Shown here piece after piece: positions 12,082 through 21,035 of a stretch of DNA of 64,000 nucleotides. This DNA comes from Cynocephalus volans (taxonomy: Eukaryota > Chordata > Mammalia > Dermoptera > Cynocephalidae), in contig NC_084468.1 in NCBI RefSeq assembly GCF_027409185.1, positions 98,332,001 through 98,396,000 of the forward strand, read 5' to 3'. The stretch's first letter is position 1; every line of letters begins with the position of its first letter. The notes under the pieces are model-generated. The model searched no databases and was not told the DNA's origin. It saw nothing but the letters and a program-made list of their open reading frames with translations. The position numbers were made by a program, and so were the translations under genes.

Positions 12082-12179
12082 GGGGCTGGCCGGTTAGCTC
12101 TGTTGGTAAGAGCACAGCCTTGTAACACCAGGGTCACAGGTTCAGATCCCCCTACCAGACAGCCATCAAAAAAAAAAAT
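12082..12179 (+). repeat. tRNA-Ile-like SINE (monomer)
   Basis: It starts ggggctggccggttagctct, with A box 'ttagctctgttggtaagag' and B box 'ggttcagatcc', and ends in an A tail of 11. The tRNA likeness and A tail mark a SINE, not a functional tRNA gene: the acceptor stem cannot close and the anticodon arm is degenerate. Confidence 0.85.
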
Positions 12180-12499
12180 GTTTTTATTCTAAGCACTGTG
12201 ACATGAAAGAAGTATTAAGGCATTAATACAATGCTTATCTAAAGTTTTTAGTTAGACTTTCCTCTAGATAGTTTCACAGATATGGTCAAGGTTTCACCTC
12301 ACTTGACTTTTTCAAAATTTTCTGGAAAGTAAGGCAGGAAAATAAATTAATTGTATCCTCACATTGAATCAATATTTTTGTATTTGTTTGCATGCAGTAT
12401 TTCAGTAGATGTAAAAAGTTGAAAAAAACACAAAATCAAATTAAAATTATCCCAGAATCCTTCATTTTGATTACTTCAATGCATAGCAAGATTTATGCA

Positions 12500-12860
12500 T
12501 TAGAGAAAGAAAGCAATGGCAAGCCTGTGGGGTTACTCTTTTGTCACACTGGCACTAGTTTGGCTTCTTTTGGCTATTCTTATGCCAAGGAGGCAATAAA
12601 CCCCCTTGAGAGTCATAGAGCTGCCCATGGAGCCTTGACAGTGCAGAGAAGCTTTTACGCCAAAATACAATACACAAAGGGATCATAAACACGTTTGAAA
12701 AGGAAGATGACCTCTTTGTCACATAGAATTAGGCTTTATTGCAAGCTGCTGCCATGGAAACCAGCCCCCAGTTCTCTCTATATTTTAAAGTTCCCTGTTT
12801 CCATTTTACATGGACTTCAGTACTTTAATTGTTTCTACATCAAATAAAATAGGTGAAAAG
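12500..12860. promoter_or_regulatory. Candidate conserved noncoding element
   Basis: Repeat-free stretch of moderate GC about 6 kb 3' of NEUROG2, with 'gccatggaaaccagcccc' and several SOX-like (a/t)(a/t)caa(a/t) words. Function is inferred only from position and lack of repeats. The short frame at 12392-12688 is not a recognisable protein. Confidence 0.25.
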
Positions 12861-13400
12861 TTTTGGTTCTTTGCTCCCTTATTTAATGTCTTCAGGTATG
12901 CCTCCAGGTATGGAGTAAAAGAAAGTAAAGGTGGAAGTGAGAGTTTGAATTCATAGTGACAGAGTGGAGAGTGAAGAGAAACATATAGAAGATGATAAAA
13001 TCATTAGAAAGAAAGGGGAAAATGGAGAAAAACACTGGCGACACAGCCTGCTGTACTATTCAATAAGATCTACACTTAGAAGAGAAGATAAACACTCATT
13101 ATTAAATCTTTTAAAGGCCATCTACATTCCAAACAGCCTTCTCCTGGAGGTGTGTGTCCTTTGGAAATAACTTTTTGCCTCTTGATTTCTTACAACCCTG
13201 GAATCCAGTGTGCAGTAGAGTGTCCAGGCCCTGTAACCGCTGCCCCCAAGGTCGAACCTTAAAAGTATGCTTCCAGTGGGAAGATCCGTGGACCCCAGGT
13301 CCTTTTATTTCTTAAGAAATACATCACTTGTGTTTTATAAGAAAATTGATATAAAGAAAACTGAGTGCTTATGCAGTTACAGCCTGGGGGGATAAGGGGG
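12861..13400. other. Intergenic DNA, nothing recognised
   Basis: Transition from AT-rich to GC-rich sequence. Open frames of 68-103 codons on both strands show no recognisable protein. Confidence 0.5.
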
Positions 13401-13429
13401 GGGGGAGATATATAAAGAGAGAATTGATG

Positions 13430-14280
13430 GTGAGCTAACCGCAGCTGAAGCTCTGCGATCCAAAAGCTAGTGGAACACGTGAAGAATGGACCAGGGTGAG
13501 CTCGGTGAGATGCAGGCTGGGGAAGAAGAGTGAGACCCTGGACGCCGGGGGTTGCGAGGATCCTATTCATTCCACATTCGGGTCCCGGGAGGCGGAGCGG
13601 CCCTCACGCAGGTGGCACCGACCCAGGCTGGATCGCATGGTGTTCCTAGCCAGCAATCCAAGTTGGCATTTCCCTCTTAGCGCTCGGAATAACAGGAGAA
13701 GCTGAGAATGTGAGCGAAAGCCGACTGCAGCGCTCCCGTCTCCCCTCCCCGACCCTTGCTGCCGCGCACACACCATCAGGATCCTTCCCACTCCGTCCTC
13801 CCGACTCACGCCACTTTGCAGGGAAATAATAGCTCCGGCCACACTGGCTTTCGCGTTCTGCTTTCCGGATGACTGAATTTCTTTGCTCGCTTCTCATGTC
13901 TGGGACCATCTGAAACGGTCCCCAAGCTGCTCTCCCAGGGAACGTCCCCCCTCCCCCCATTCCACTCGGGGACTAAAGAGCGACTCACTTCAGCATCCTC
14001 CATAAGACGGGCCCCAGCTCGGCTGGATAAACCAGACTGGGGAAGAATGAGCGGGTGTGGGGCGTGGAGCACCGCTCCTGCTGTCCTCGTCCTCCTCAGT
14101 CCCGGGCACCCCTGCCGGTGCCACCCGAGGGGGGCGCACCACTCCCCAACCCAAAAGCTTTGGAAAAGAAACTGCAGAGAACAATGAACTCTGAAGGACA
14201 GGGAGAGATGGGGGGCTGTGAACACTCGTCCCCCCCCTTTGGGACATTCCTTAAGTTTAATCATTAAAGTGGGTCCTTAA
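13430..14280. promoter_or_regulatory. GC-rich block downstream of NEUROG2
   Basis: GC content rises sharply and CpGs become frequent. Open frames of 69-152 codons occur on both strands and overlap one another, as expected by chance in GC-rich DNA; none resembles a known protein. I annotate it as a possible regulatory or CpG-island shore region. Confidence 0.35.
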
Positions 14281-15545
14281 AAAGGGAGGCAGCGGCTTAA
14301 CGCTGCTGCTTCTGACGATCCGCCCCGCACGCTGTCAGCGCAGTGAAGGATCTGGAGGCCGCTTCGTTGCTTCGCTACCGATAGCAGACTTGGGGAGCCC
14401 AAACCTCCGATTTCTGGCCACATCAAAGCGCTGATTATGCAAATACCTTTTTTTTTTTTTTTTTTTTTTTAAGAATAAAAGAAAGTGGAGGGGGAATTAT
14501 TTATCACACAATGAACCCCCTGCCAGGGCGAGAAACAATAGATCAGCCCAGATAGCCCTTCCAGCCCCAGGCTGGGGGAGCAGGGAAGCGGGGGAGTCGC
14601 TGGAGCCCTCACGTTTTATTGGTCTAACCTAATTTCACTAATTCTCTTTTCACACATTTCTTTTGCGGATTCGGGGGCCGGGACTTTCACGCTCCCGGGA
14701 GCGCCCTGCCCTGGCGCGATTTGAGGGCGGCCCGCTTTATTTAATTAATACATTCAAAGCCCGCCCGGGAGCCCGAGGGGGTGGGGAGAAGCCGAGGCCG
14801 CGAAGGGAGCAGGAGGCGCCTTCACGGCTTCCAGGTGTCGGTGCCCAGAAGTCACAAGCGGCCCGAGGCTGTGCAAAGCAGGGGGTGCCCCCGGAGGGCG
14901 GAGACGCCGCAGCTCCCGGCCTCGCCCGCAGGCCTGGCCTTTCCGCAGCCGAGAGCCCCTGCGACCCGGACGGGCCGGTGAGCGCGGCTGAAGCCGGCCT
15001 TGGGCCTAGACGCCCTTCCAGGGCCATCGGACTAGATTTGGGGAAGGGCCGAGTGGGCCCTCGCTCCCTCTCGGCCAAGGCCGCCCGGGGCCTACCGGGG
15101 CCCTTGCCTCAGCCGGCGCTCGCAGGGCTCGGCCGCGGAGGGCGCCCACCCGGCCGGTGCCAGGTGCGGCGGGGCCCCTGGAGCCTCGGCCCCTCCCGCC
15201 CCGGGCTGGGCCTGGATCCCGCTCTCCGGGGCCCAGCCGTTGGCAGCCCGCCTCTCTACTTTTTTCCCTCCTTCGTGGCCCTGAGATGGATGTATTTAAA
15301 ATCTGGCGGAGGAAAAATGAACCGTAACAAGAGGCCCGGACACTTTAGAATAAACAAATGCAAGCAATCCCGGAGCCCCGGCGGCTCTGAAGCGACGCCC
15401 CGACGAGGACAGGACCAACCTTCGCGCCTCTGGGCGCTTAAAAGCGCCGCTGCGCACCCGGTGGCGCTGGAAAGATCTAGCAACGGCGGCAGGGCGGGAC
15501 TGTCACCAGAAGAAAATCTCTACAGCCTTCTTTGAAATAGTTCTC
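14281..15545. promoter_or_regulatory. CpG-rich block with homeodomain and POU-type sites (candidate enhancer or orphan CpG island)
   Basis: The left part (14281-14760) mixes AT-rich factor sites with GC-rich DNA: an octamer at 14437, gaaacaatag near 14532, ttattggtctaacc near 14616 and ttatttaattaata near 14738. The right part (14760-15480) is strongly GC- and CpG-rich. It carries overlapping long frames on both strands (290 codons plus, 113 minus), which I read as composition artefacts. There is no matching splice or poly(A) structure. It lies 3.4-4.7 kb past the NEUROG2 stop. Confidence 0.45.
14437..14444 (+). promoter_or_regulatory. Perfect octamer (POU) motif
   Basis: ATGCAAAT is the consensus octamer bound by POU-domain factors (OCT and BRN classes). 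It sits in 'gattatgcaaatacc' next to a 23-base T run (14448-14470). Occupancy is unknown. Confidence 0.5.
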
Positions 15546-17264
15546 ATCAGAGAGTCGCCAGAAATAGAACGGCCTGGCTCCGCGGCTCTCGAGCCTGCTT
15601 TGCAGGCAGACCCAGCTCATCACAGCGCCAGCACAATGTGGGGAGGGAACTGGACGAAATGGAAAAAGGGCCTCGCGTCCTACGGCAGAAGCAATGGCTT
15701 GGGCCCTTGGTAATTGTAGCTCATCTCCATCAGGATGGGGAGAAGACGACTGGGCCTCAGCACAAAGGCTGTGGACGTTGCCGTGGGTTGGGGAGAACTC
15801 CCAGTGCCTAAGGCAGTAAGAACGTCATTCTTAACCGCTAACGATGATTAGACACCATACAAAATAATTTCACCAATTTAGTGTAAAATAAGGTGTGCTC
15901 TAGATGGAGAAAGGAATGATGGTAGAGGAAGCCCCCGGAATATATGACATTATTCGGAGGTGTATGAGGACCTGCAAGCTCCAGCTCTGAGAAGTGGATA
16001 AGGCTCCGGGCCTGGAGAAACTGTAGAAGTGGCTGCTACATTCTGCTAGATCGAGTTAAATCAGCTGTATTACCCTTACTCAAAGCTATGTTATTGGACC
16101 ATCTACCCATCCTTGCCTCTCCAACTAAGCCATCACGGTCACTTGTTTATGGGATGGCCTCACCAGTTGAGGAGATTTCCCATAGTCTTGGAAGAGAAAC
16201 TGAACCCTAAGGGTCTTCGCCAAGATCCTTGCCATGAACTGTTTCTTTGGCAAGTTCCCAATGGAAGTACCATATATCATCATATGTATCATTACCAGAA
16301 GTGTTGTTCACCATCAAAACTGATGTTTTCAAACTGTCACATTAGGATTGCTTTGCTCACTGGCTTGGCTTTTTAAACCCTAGAAACAGAAATGTTAATT
16401 AATGCAAGAGAAATATCACTTCTCCACATATCAGATAATAAAAGAATAGCTAAGAATAACATGATCTTTAAATTAGAAGGAATTTTCCAACAGGTGTCTC
16501 TTATGTCCAGCTATGAAACTAAATAAAAACCCTGAGCTGGTTCTTCCTTTGATAAACAAAGCGTGGTTGTTAAATATTAAACAGAATATTATCCATATTG
16601 ATGGAGAGGAGGAGTAATCTCAGATAGACATCTCAGGAGAAATTACCACTGCTTTATGCAGAGGAGTGGAGGATTTAGCTCAAACCAGAAGCAGATATGA
16701 CATTCATGGGGGGGAGGGGGAACAGAGGCTATGAACAACCAACTTATTTTTTTTTTTTTTTTTTTTTTAACCACCGTGATCTTTTTTAGCTTGTGTTGTT
16801 GTAGATACCCTCTGCCAAGGAGCTTAAACCTAGAATGTGGTTTACTTCATCACTTCTGACCCAAGGCCATTCAAAGGTCATTCGTTTCTGCTTTGGAGAT
16901 TGAGCTGCATGTTAAAACATTTTTGTTTCTTCTTTGAGGTTTTGTCTATGAAGTTTTGCCTATGTAATTAGTTTAACAGAGATTCAAAAGTAGATCTATT
17001 TCTTTCAGATTTTTAAAAATTCCAACTCATTCTCAGTATCTCCTTTTTCTAGGAGTTTTCTTTTCAGACCAACTAGCTTGTTGAAATGGCTAATACAAAA
17101 TCAGTTTCCAATAACGAATTTATAAACACTATTACATCACAGATGTTAGAGCTGGATGGTGGTGGGGGGGAGCCCTTGGAGATCACTGTCCAATCCCTTC
17201 CACTTACAGAAGAGAATTGAAGCTGAGAGTAAAGGGTAAGAATCAAATTTCTACACACTTTATC
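15546..17264. other. Intergenic DNA downstream of NEUROG2, no gene recognised
   Basis: No coding exon was recognised. It holds a G-rich patch near 16709-16722 and a T run at 16747-16768. The 87-codon frame at 16113-16376 has no recognisable product. Confidence 0.5.
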
Positions 17265-17478
17265 AAGAAATCTTAACTTCACGGGCTGGCCAGTTAGCTC
17301 AGCTGGTTAGAGCACAGTGTTCTAACACCAAGGTCAAGGGTTCAGATCCCCACACTGGACAGCAGCCCCCCACCAAAAGAGTCTAAATTGAATGACACAT
17401 AATAGGCACTCAGAGATATTTTATATATGTATATGGGGAGATAATATTATATATATATAAAAGAAATCTCAACTTCAC
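17265..17478 (+). repeat. tRNA-Ile-like SINE insertion with an 18-bp target-site duplication and extra 3' sequence
   Basis: The SINE body (17283-about 17380) starts gggctggccagttagctcag, with B box 'gggttcagatcc'. Duplicated flanks aagaaatcttaacttcac (17265-17282) and aagaaatctcaacttcac (17461-17478) differ at one base. The right copy lies about 80 bases beyond the SINE body, after AT-rich sequence ending in a TA repeat, so the inserted unit is longer than the SINE alone. See findings. Confidence 0.85.
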
Positions 17479-17814
17479 TACTTTTTAATCTAGGTTTTCT
17501 GAGCTTATCGTGATTTAATTATCATTTAAATTCTCCTCTCCCCCCCTTCCTTTTTGCTCAGCTTGTCTACTCCGAAATTGATTTCTTAAAAACAACATTT
17601 GTGTTTGTATTGAGAGTTACACTCTTCTTTCAGTGTTACGGTCTCAAATGTGATTCAGTTTCTTGTAATTTCTTAGTGAAATTCTACACACAAACATTGC
17701 CAAAAAATACAAGTACTATATTCAATTTGACATGGGGAGAACTTCAGAAAAACACAACTCATTCTGCGTCTAAAAACCACATAAGCAAGAAAAAGTTAGA
17801 ATACAACATACAAA

Positions 17815-18963
17815 ACTTATGAAAATTAGATACTTTATTTATAGTTTAATTGCAAGAACAATGATCTTGTTCTTCAAGATGTAAATACATACTAGAATAA
17901 ACTCTGTAGGATATACAAAAAATACATACTTTTCCCATGAAAATTTTCTTTATAATAAATAGAAAGGAACACGTGTGTGGCTGATCCTGATAATGCTCCA
18001 CGTCTGCTTAGGTTTTCAGACTGTTGATTTATTTTTAATCTCTTAAAAGAATGGGGGTGTTCCTTCTCCCCTAAAAGGTCGAGATAAATAATGCATGAAG
18101 CAATCCTCCCTCCTGATTTTTCCCTTTTCCTCCACATTTTTCCTTTTGATAGAGAGTTCAGCCTAAATTTCCACGCTTGCATTCAATTATTACAAAGCCT
18201 ACAAATTATACAATGACTTCTAACCTGGCCCTCTAACAAAACAAGTTCTTTCCCCCTTATAAATCATAAGAGACAGATGGCAAAATGGGGAAGAAAAAGG
18301 AAAGAGAAAGAAGGGACAATAGGCATTGTGACGAATCTGGGAAACAGAACAAAGTGCACATCAGAGAGGGAAAGTTTGGTTTGACAGGTGAAATTCCCAC
18401 AGCCTGCAGACAGCAATGGGAATAAAGCAGATGCTAGCCATTGCAAATCTGTGGATAATATTATTACCGGTAAAATCATTCAGATGCTAAGATACATTTC
18501 TTTCTACTCGACATTAACATCTCTATGTAGAAGCAAAGGTGAAGAGATCACAGGGACCAGTTGTCTCTCTCCTCTGGGAGATTCACAGGAACTGCACCGA
18601 GTCCACCCGCTACAGAGAGAGGGGAGGAGCGTCTGTCCGCTCTGCAAACTCTTTAGATATGCCACCCTCATCTCTTCCCAGCGTCTTTTTAGTCTCGAAA
18701 AGCGCCCCCCAAAACACCACCATCCTCTTTGACAATAAGCTCCATCACACCTTCAATAAATCAGAGCCCGTCTGAATGAATGAAACTCACAGCCAAGGAA
18801 TGCAATAAAGAACAGAGGAATCAGAATAGCCACATCTGCTCTGTGAAGTGAGGTGGCTTCCAGGGTGTGGAAAGTGGGGCAGGAGAGGAGTGGGTGGAGG
18901 GCTCGGTTGGGGACAGAAAAAGGAATCCACTAAGGCCTGGTGTGGGTAACAGAGATGGCAGCT
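17815..18963 (-). other. NEUROG2: NEUROG2 3' untranslated region (predicted)
   Basis: The segment between the stop codon and the likely poly(A) signal is free of recognisable repeats, as expected of a conserved 3'UTR. Open frames within it on either strand (for example 18821-19144 minus) are not recognised. The end is estimated from the signal at 17834. Confidence 0.5.
17834..17839 (-). terminator. NEUROG2: Likely poly(A) signal of NEUROG2 (AATAAA)
   Basis: tttatt on the plus strand reads AATAAA for NEUROG2, about 1.1 kb past the stop codon. Another AATAAA lies at about 18028-18033 and could give a shorter 3' end. The usable site is an inference from distance. Confidence 0.5.
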
Positions 18964-19782
18964 CTAGATACAATCCCTGGCTATGGGGAGGTGGGGTGCG
19001 TAGCGGTGCTTGTCGGGAGGTGGGGGCTGCCAATAGTCCATGTCCGACCCGGCCGGGCTGGCGGGCGATAAAGTGCAGCTGTAGGGGGAGGTGGAATTGG
19101 AGGACGCCGCGGAGGATGGCGCAGGGCTGTTGGTGCAACTCCACGTGGAGGCGGGCGACGGGCTGTCTCCGCTGCTGCTCAGGGCGGTGCTAGTGCCTCC
19201 AGGGCTCAGCAACACGGCCTCGGAGAAGAGCGCCCCCGGCAGGCCCCCGCCGCCGCCCCCACAGTGATCTGCCAGGCGCAGGGTCTCGGTGAGCGCCCAG
19301 ATGTAGTTGTGGGCGAAGCGCAGGGTCTCGATCTTGGTGAGCTTGGCGTCCTCGGGGAACGTGGGCAGCACCTCGCGCAGCGCGTCCAGCGCCGCGTTGA
19401 GGTTGTGCATGCGGTTGCGCTCGCGGTTGTTGGCCTTCAGCCTACGGGTCTTCTTGATGCGCTGCACCGTTTCGGCCGTCTTGGCGCCGCGGGAGACGGC
19501 CCGCGCCCGGGAGGGGCGCCTCTTGCACTCGTGCACCAGACCCAGCAGCCGCGCGGGCCGGCAGCCCTCGCCACCCGCCACAGAGCCGCCCCGGACCCCC
19601 TGCCCGGCCGCGGCCCCACGCTGCCGACGCGCCCCGCCCGACGCGCCCAGCTCCTCCTCCTCTTCCTCGTCGGCGCTGGACGACAGCGGCGTCAGGGCCG
19701 CCGAGGCGGGTGAGGCTGAGCCGAGCAGCACCAGCACGTCCTCTTCCTCCTTCAACTCCAAGGTCTCGGATTTGACGAACAT
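18964..19782 (-). CDS. NEUROG2: Neurogenin-2, proneural bHLH transcription factor
   Basis: Neurogenin-2 is a nuclear bHLH activator that pairs with E proteins on E-boxes and drives neuronal fate. The frame gives 272 residues, the length I recall for human NEUROG2. Visible parts are an acidic N terminus with a Glu run (about 39-44), a basic region with [12 protein letters not shown] (118-129), helix 1, loop and helix 2 to about residue 166, a Gly run (175-180), and a Ser/Pro-rich C terminus with many SP sites, the class known to be phosphorylated by Cdks. It ends in [10 protein letters not shown] chose the start [10 protein letters not shown] at 19782 because a splice acceptor (ctctcttcag) lies just upstream, -3 is a purine, and the predicted exon 1 has no ATG. 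The frame stays open 56 codons further upstream, but that is intron. The coding region is one exon, as in the family. Confidence 0.99.
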   Translation of the reverse strand: MFVKSETLELKEEEDVLVLLGSASPASAALTPLSSSADEEEEEELGASGGARRQRGAAAGQGVRGGSVAGGEGCRPARLLGLVHECKRRPSRARAVSRGAKTAETVQRIKKTRRLKANNRERNRMHNLNAALDALREVLPTFPEDAKLTKIETLRFAHNYIWALTETLRLADHCGGGGGGLPGALFSEAVLLSPGGTSTALSSSGDSPSPASTWSCTNSPAPSSAASSNSTSPYSCTLSPASPAGSDMDYWQPPPPDKHRYAPHLPIARDCI

Positions 19783-20400
19783 CCTACTGAAGAGAGCAGG
19801 GGAGGAGAAAGAGGTAAATGAGGGGTAAACATAGCAGCAGAGGCGAGTTCTGCGTGTCACTCGGCGTGCTCCTGCGCGCACCCGAGAGGACCGGCTCGGA
19901 ACGGCGAGGAGGAACGTAGTTGGGGAGGAAACCCAGCCAGGGCTCTCCAAGGTCTGGGGCGCTCCTCGTTGGGACCCCGCTGCGGTCAGCCGACCCCCGC
20001 ACTCTGCGGCCGCCCTGACGGCTGGGAACAGCCTGCGAAGTTGGTAGCCCGGCGCGGGTACTTACTTAGCTGGCCCTAAATGTGCCTTAGCGTCGCTGTT
20101 ACTTTGGCGTGTGCCCGGAATCTGCGCGCAGCCGGAAGCGCAGCGCCGCGTCTTTCGCCCCGCTTGAAAGCAGCGGGCCTGGCGCTACCGTGGCGCGGCT
20201 CCGCAGGGGACCTCTCCGACCGGCGAGTTTGCCAAGAGCTTCGGCGGCGGCGGCGGCGGCGGCCCGCCCGGGTCTCGTGTGTTGTGGCGGTGGTGCGTGT
20301 CTGTCTGTCAGTCAGTCCCTGGCCGTGCGGCTCCTGGCACGCGACTCCCAGGCACTCCAGTTAAAGCGAAGCTGCTTGTGGTTCAGTGGCTGCGTGTCTG
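19783..20400 (-). other. NEUROG2: NEUROG2 5' intron and noncoding exon 1 (predicted)
   Basis: Exon 2 begins at 19786 after a pyrimidine-rich acceptor ending ctgctctcttcag. A strong donor, GTAAGT, reads from 20065 on the minus strand, giving a 279-base intron (19787-20065) and an exon 1 from about 20400 to 20066. Exon 1 contains no ATG on the minus strand, so the first ATG in the spliced mRNA is that of the neurogenin frame. The transcription start is estimated from the TATA box. Confidence 0.65.
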
Positions 20401-20423
20401 GCACACGACTCTCCTTAAAACCC

Positions 20424-20431
20424 CTTATATA
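20424..20431 (-). promoter_or_regulatory. NEUROG2: TATA box of the NEUROG2 promoter
   Basis: The minus strand reads TATATAAG here, about 360 bases upstream of the proposed exon 1 donor. A start about 30 bases downstream (near 20395-20400) would give a 5'UTR of about 335 bases. A TATA box inside a CpG-rich promoter fits a tightly induced developmental gene. Confidence 0.65.
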
Positions 20432-20454
20432 CCACCGAGAAAACAATCAGATCT

Positions 20455-20640
20455 GCCCCCGGGCCCCCACCTCGCCCACCCCCCGCCGCCGCCTTCTCCC
20501 CCCGCCGTCCTGCCCCCCCTCCCTCCCCCGGCTATTCTTTTCATTGCATTATCATCATTCATTTCTTTCTCTTTCTTCACCCCTTCCCTCCTCCCCTGGC
20601 CCTGCCATCCATCCTCCCACCCCCCCGCCTCGCTTCCCCC
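20455..20640. repeat. C/T-rich tract upstream of the NEUROG2 TATA box
   Basis: Long polypyrimidine stretch on the plus strand (polypurine on the coding strand) with several runs of 4-6 C. It could form G-quadruplex or triplex structure on the gene-sense strand. Low complexity accounts for the long frames that cross it. Confidence 0.6.
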
Positions 20641-21035
20641 CTTTATCTAATCAGCATAAAATGGTTCTAAAGCTCCTGTTGGAGCTCCAGGCTGCGGCCC
20701 GAGCCGAAGCGGCGGCGGCGGCGGCGGCGGCGGCTCAAGCTGCGGCTGTTGTCGCCGCCGCTGTCCATTGTGATTGGTGGCTCGCGCTCGGCTGGAGCGT
20801 GCCGCTAATTTATTAATGAATGGAGGTCGCGAGGCGCAGCTGGCCAATCAGGGCGCCCCGGACTCCGGGAGGCCTGCGAGCCACGCGCACAGGAGCCCGC
20901 TCCCTTTCAGCAGCTCATTAGGGGCCGAAGCGCTGGGGGCGGATGGGGGACCCCGGCTACCGCCCCCGCCCGCGTTCTCGCGGCCGCCGGGCCTCCTAAC
21001 TCCCGGGCGATGGGAACTAGGAATTAGTTAATGGG
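20641..21035. promoter_or_regulatory. NEUROG2 upstream promoter region: CCAAT boxes and GC-rich repeats
   Basis: CpG-rich region with a (GCG)n run at about 20711-20732, a reverse CCAAT box (attgg, 20773-20777) beside ccattgtg (SOX-like), a forward CCAAT at about 20844, and AT-rich 'gctaatttattaatgaatg' near 20804. These are typical of a proximal developmental promoter. Function is inferred. Confidence 0.5.

Noticed and set aside
12082-12179. tRNA gene
   Set aside because: This and the similar copies have A and B boxes but degenerate stems, A tails and target duplications. They are SINEs.
14663-15535. 290-codon open frame, plus strand
   Set aside because: It lies in a CpG-rich block with an overlapping frame on the other strand, is rich in Arg, Gly and Pro, and shows no domain or splice context.
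19264-19828. Open frames antisense to NEUROG2
   Set aside because: They are shadows of the high-GC neurogenin coding sequence on the opposite strand.
19783-19950. 56-codon N-terminal extension of NEUROG2
   Set aside because: The extension begins at a TTG, not an ATG, and lies in the predicted intron. The start [10 protein letters not shown] matches the known protein and its 272-residue length.
20109-20816. 235-codon frame across the NEUROG2 promoter
   Set aside because: It is driven by C/T-rich and GCG repeats, is antisense to the gene, and has no recognisable domain.
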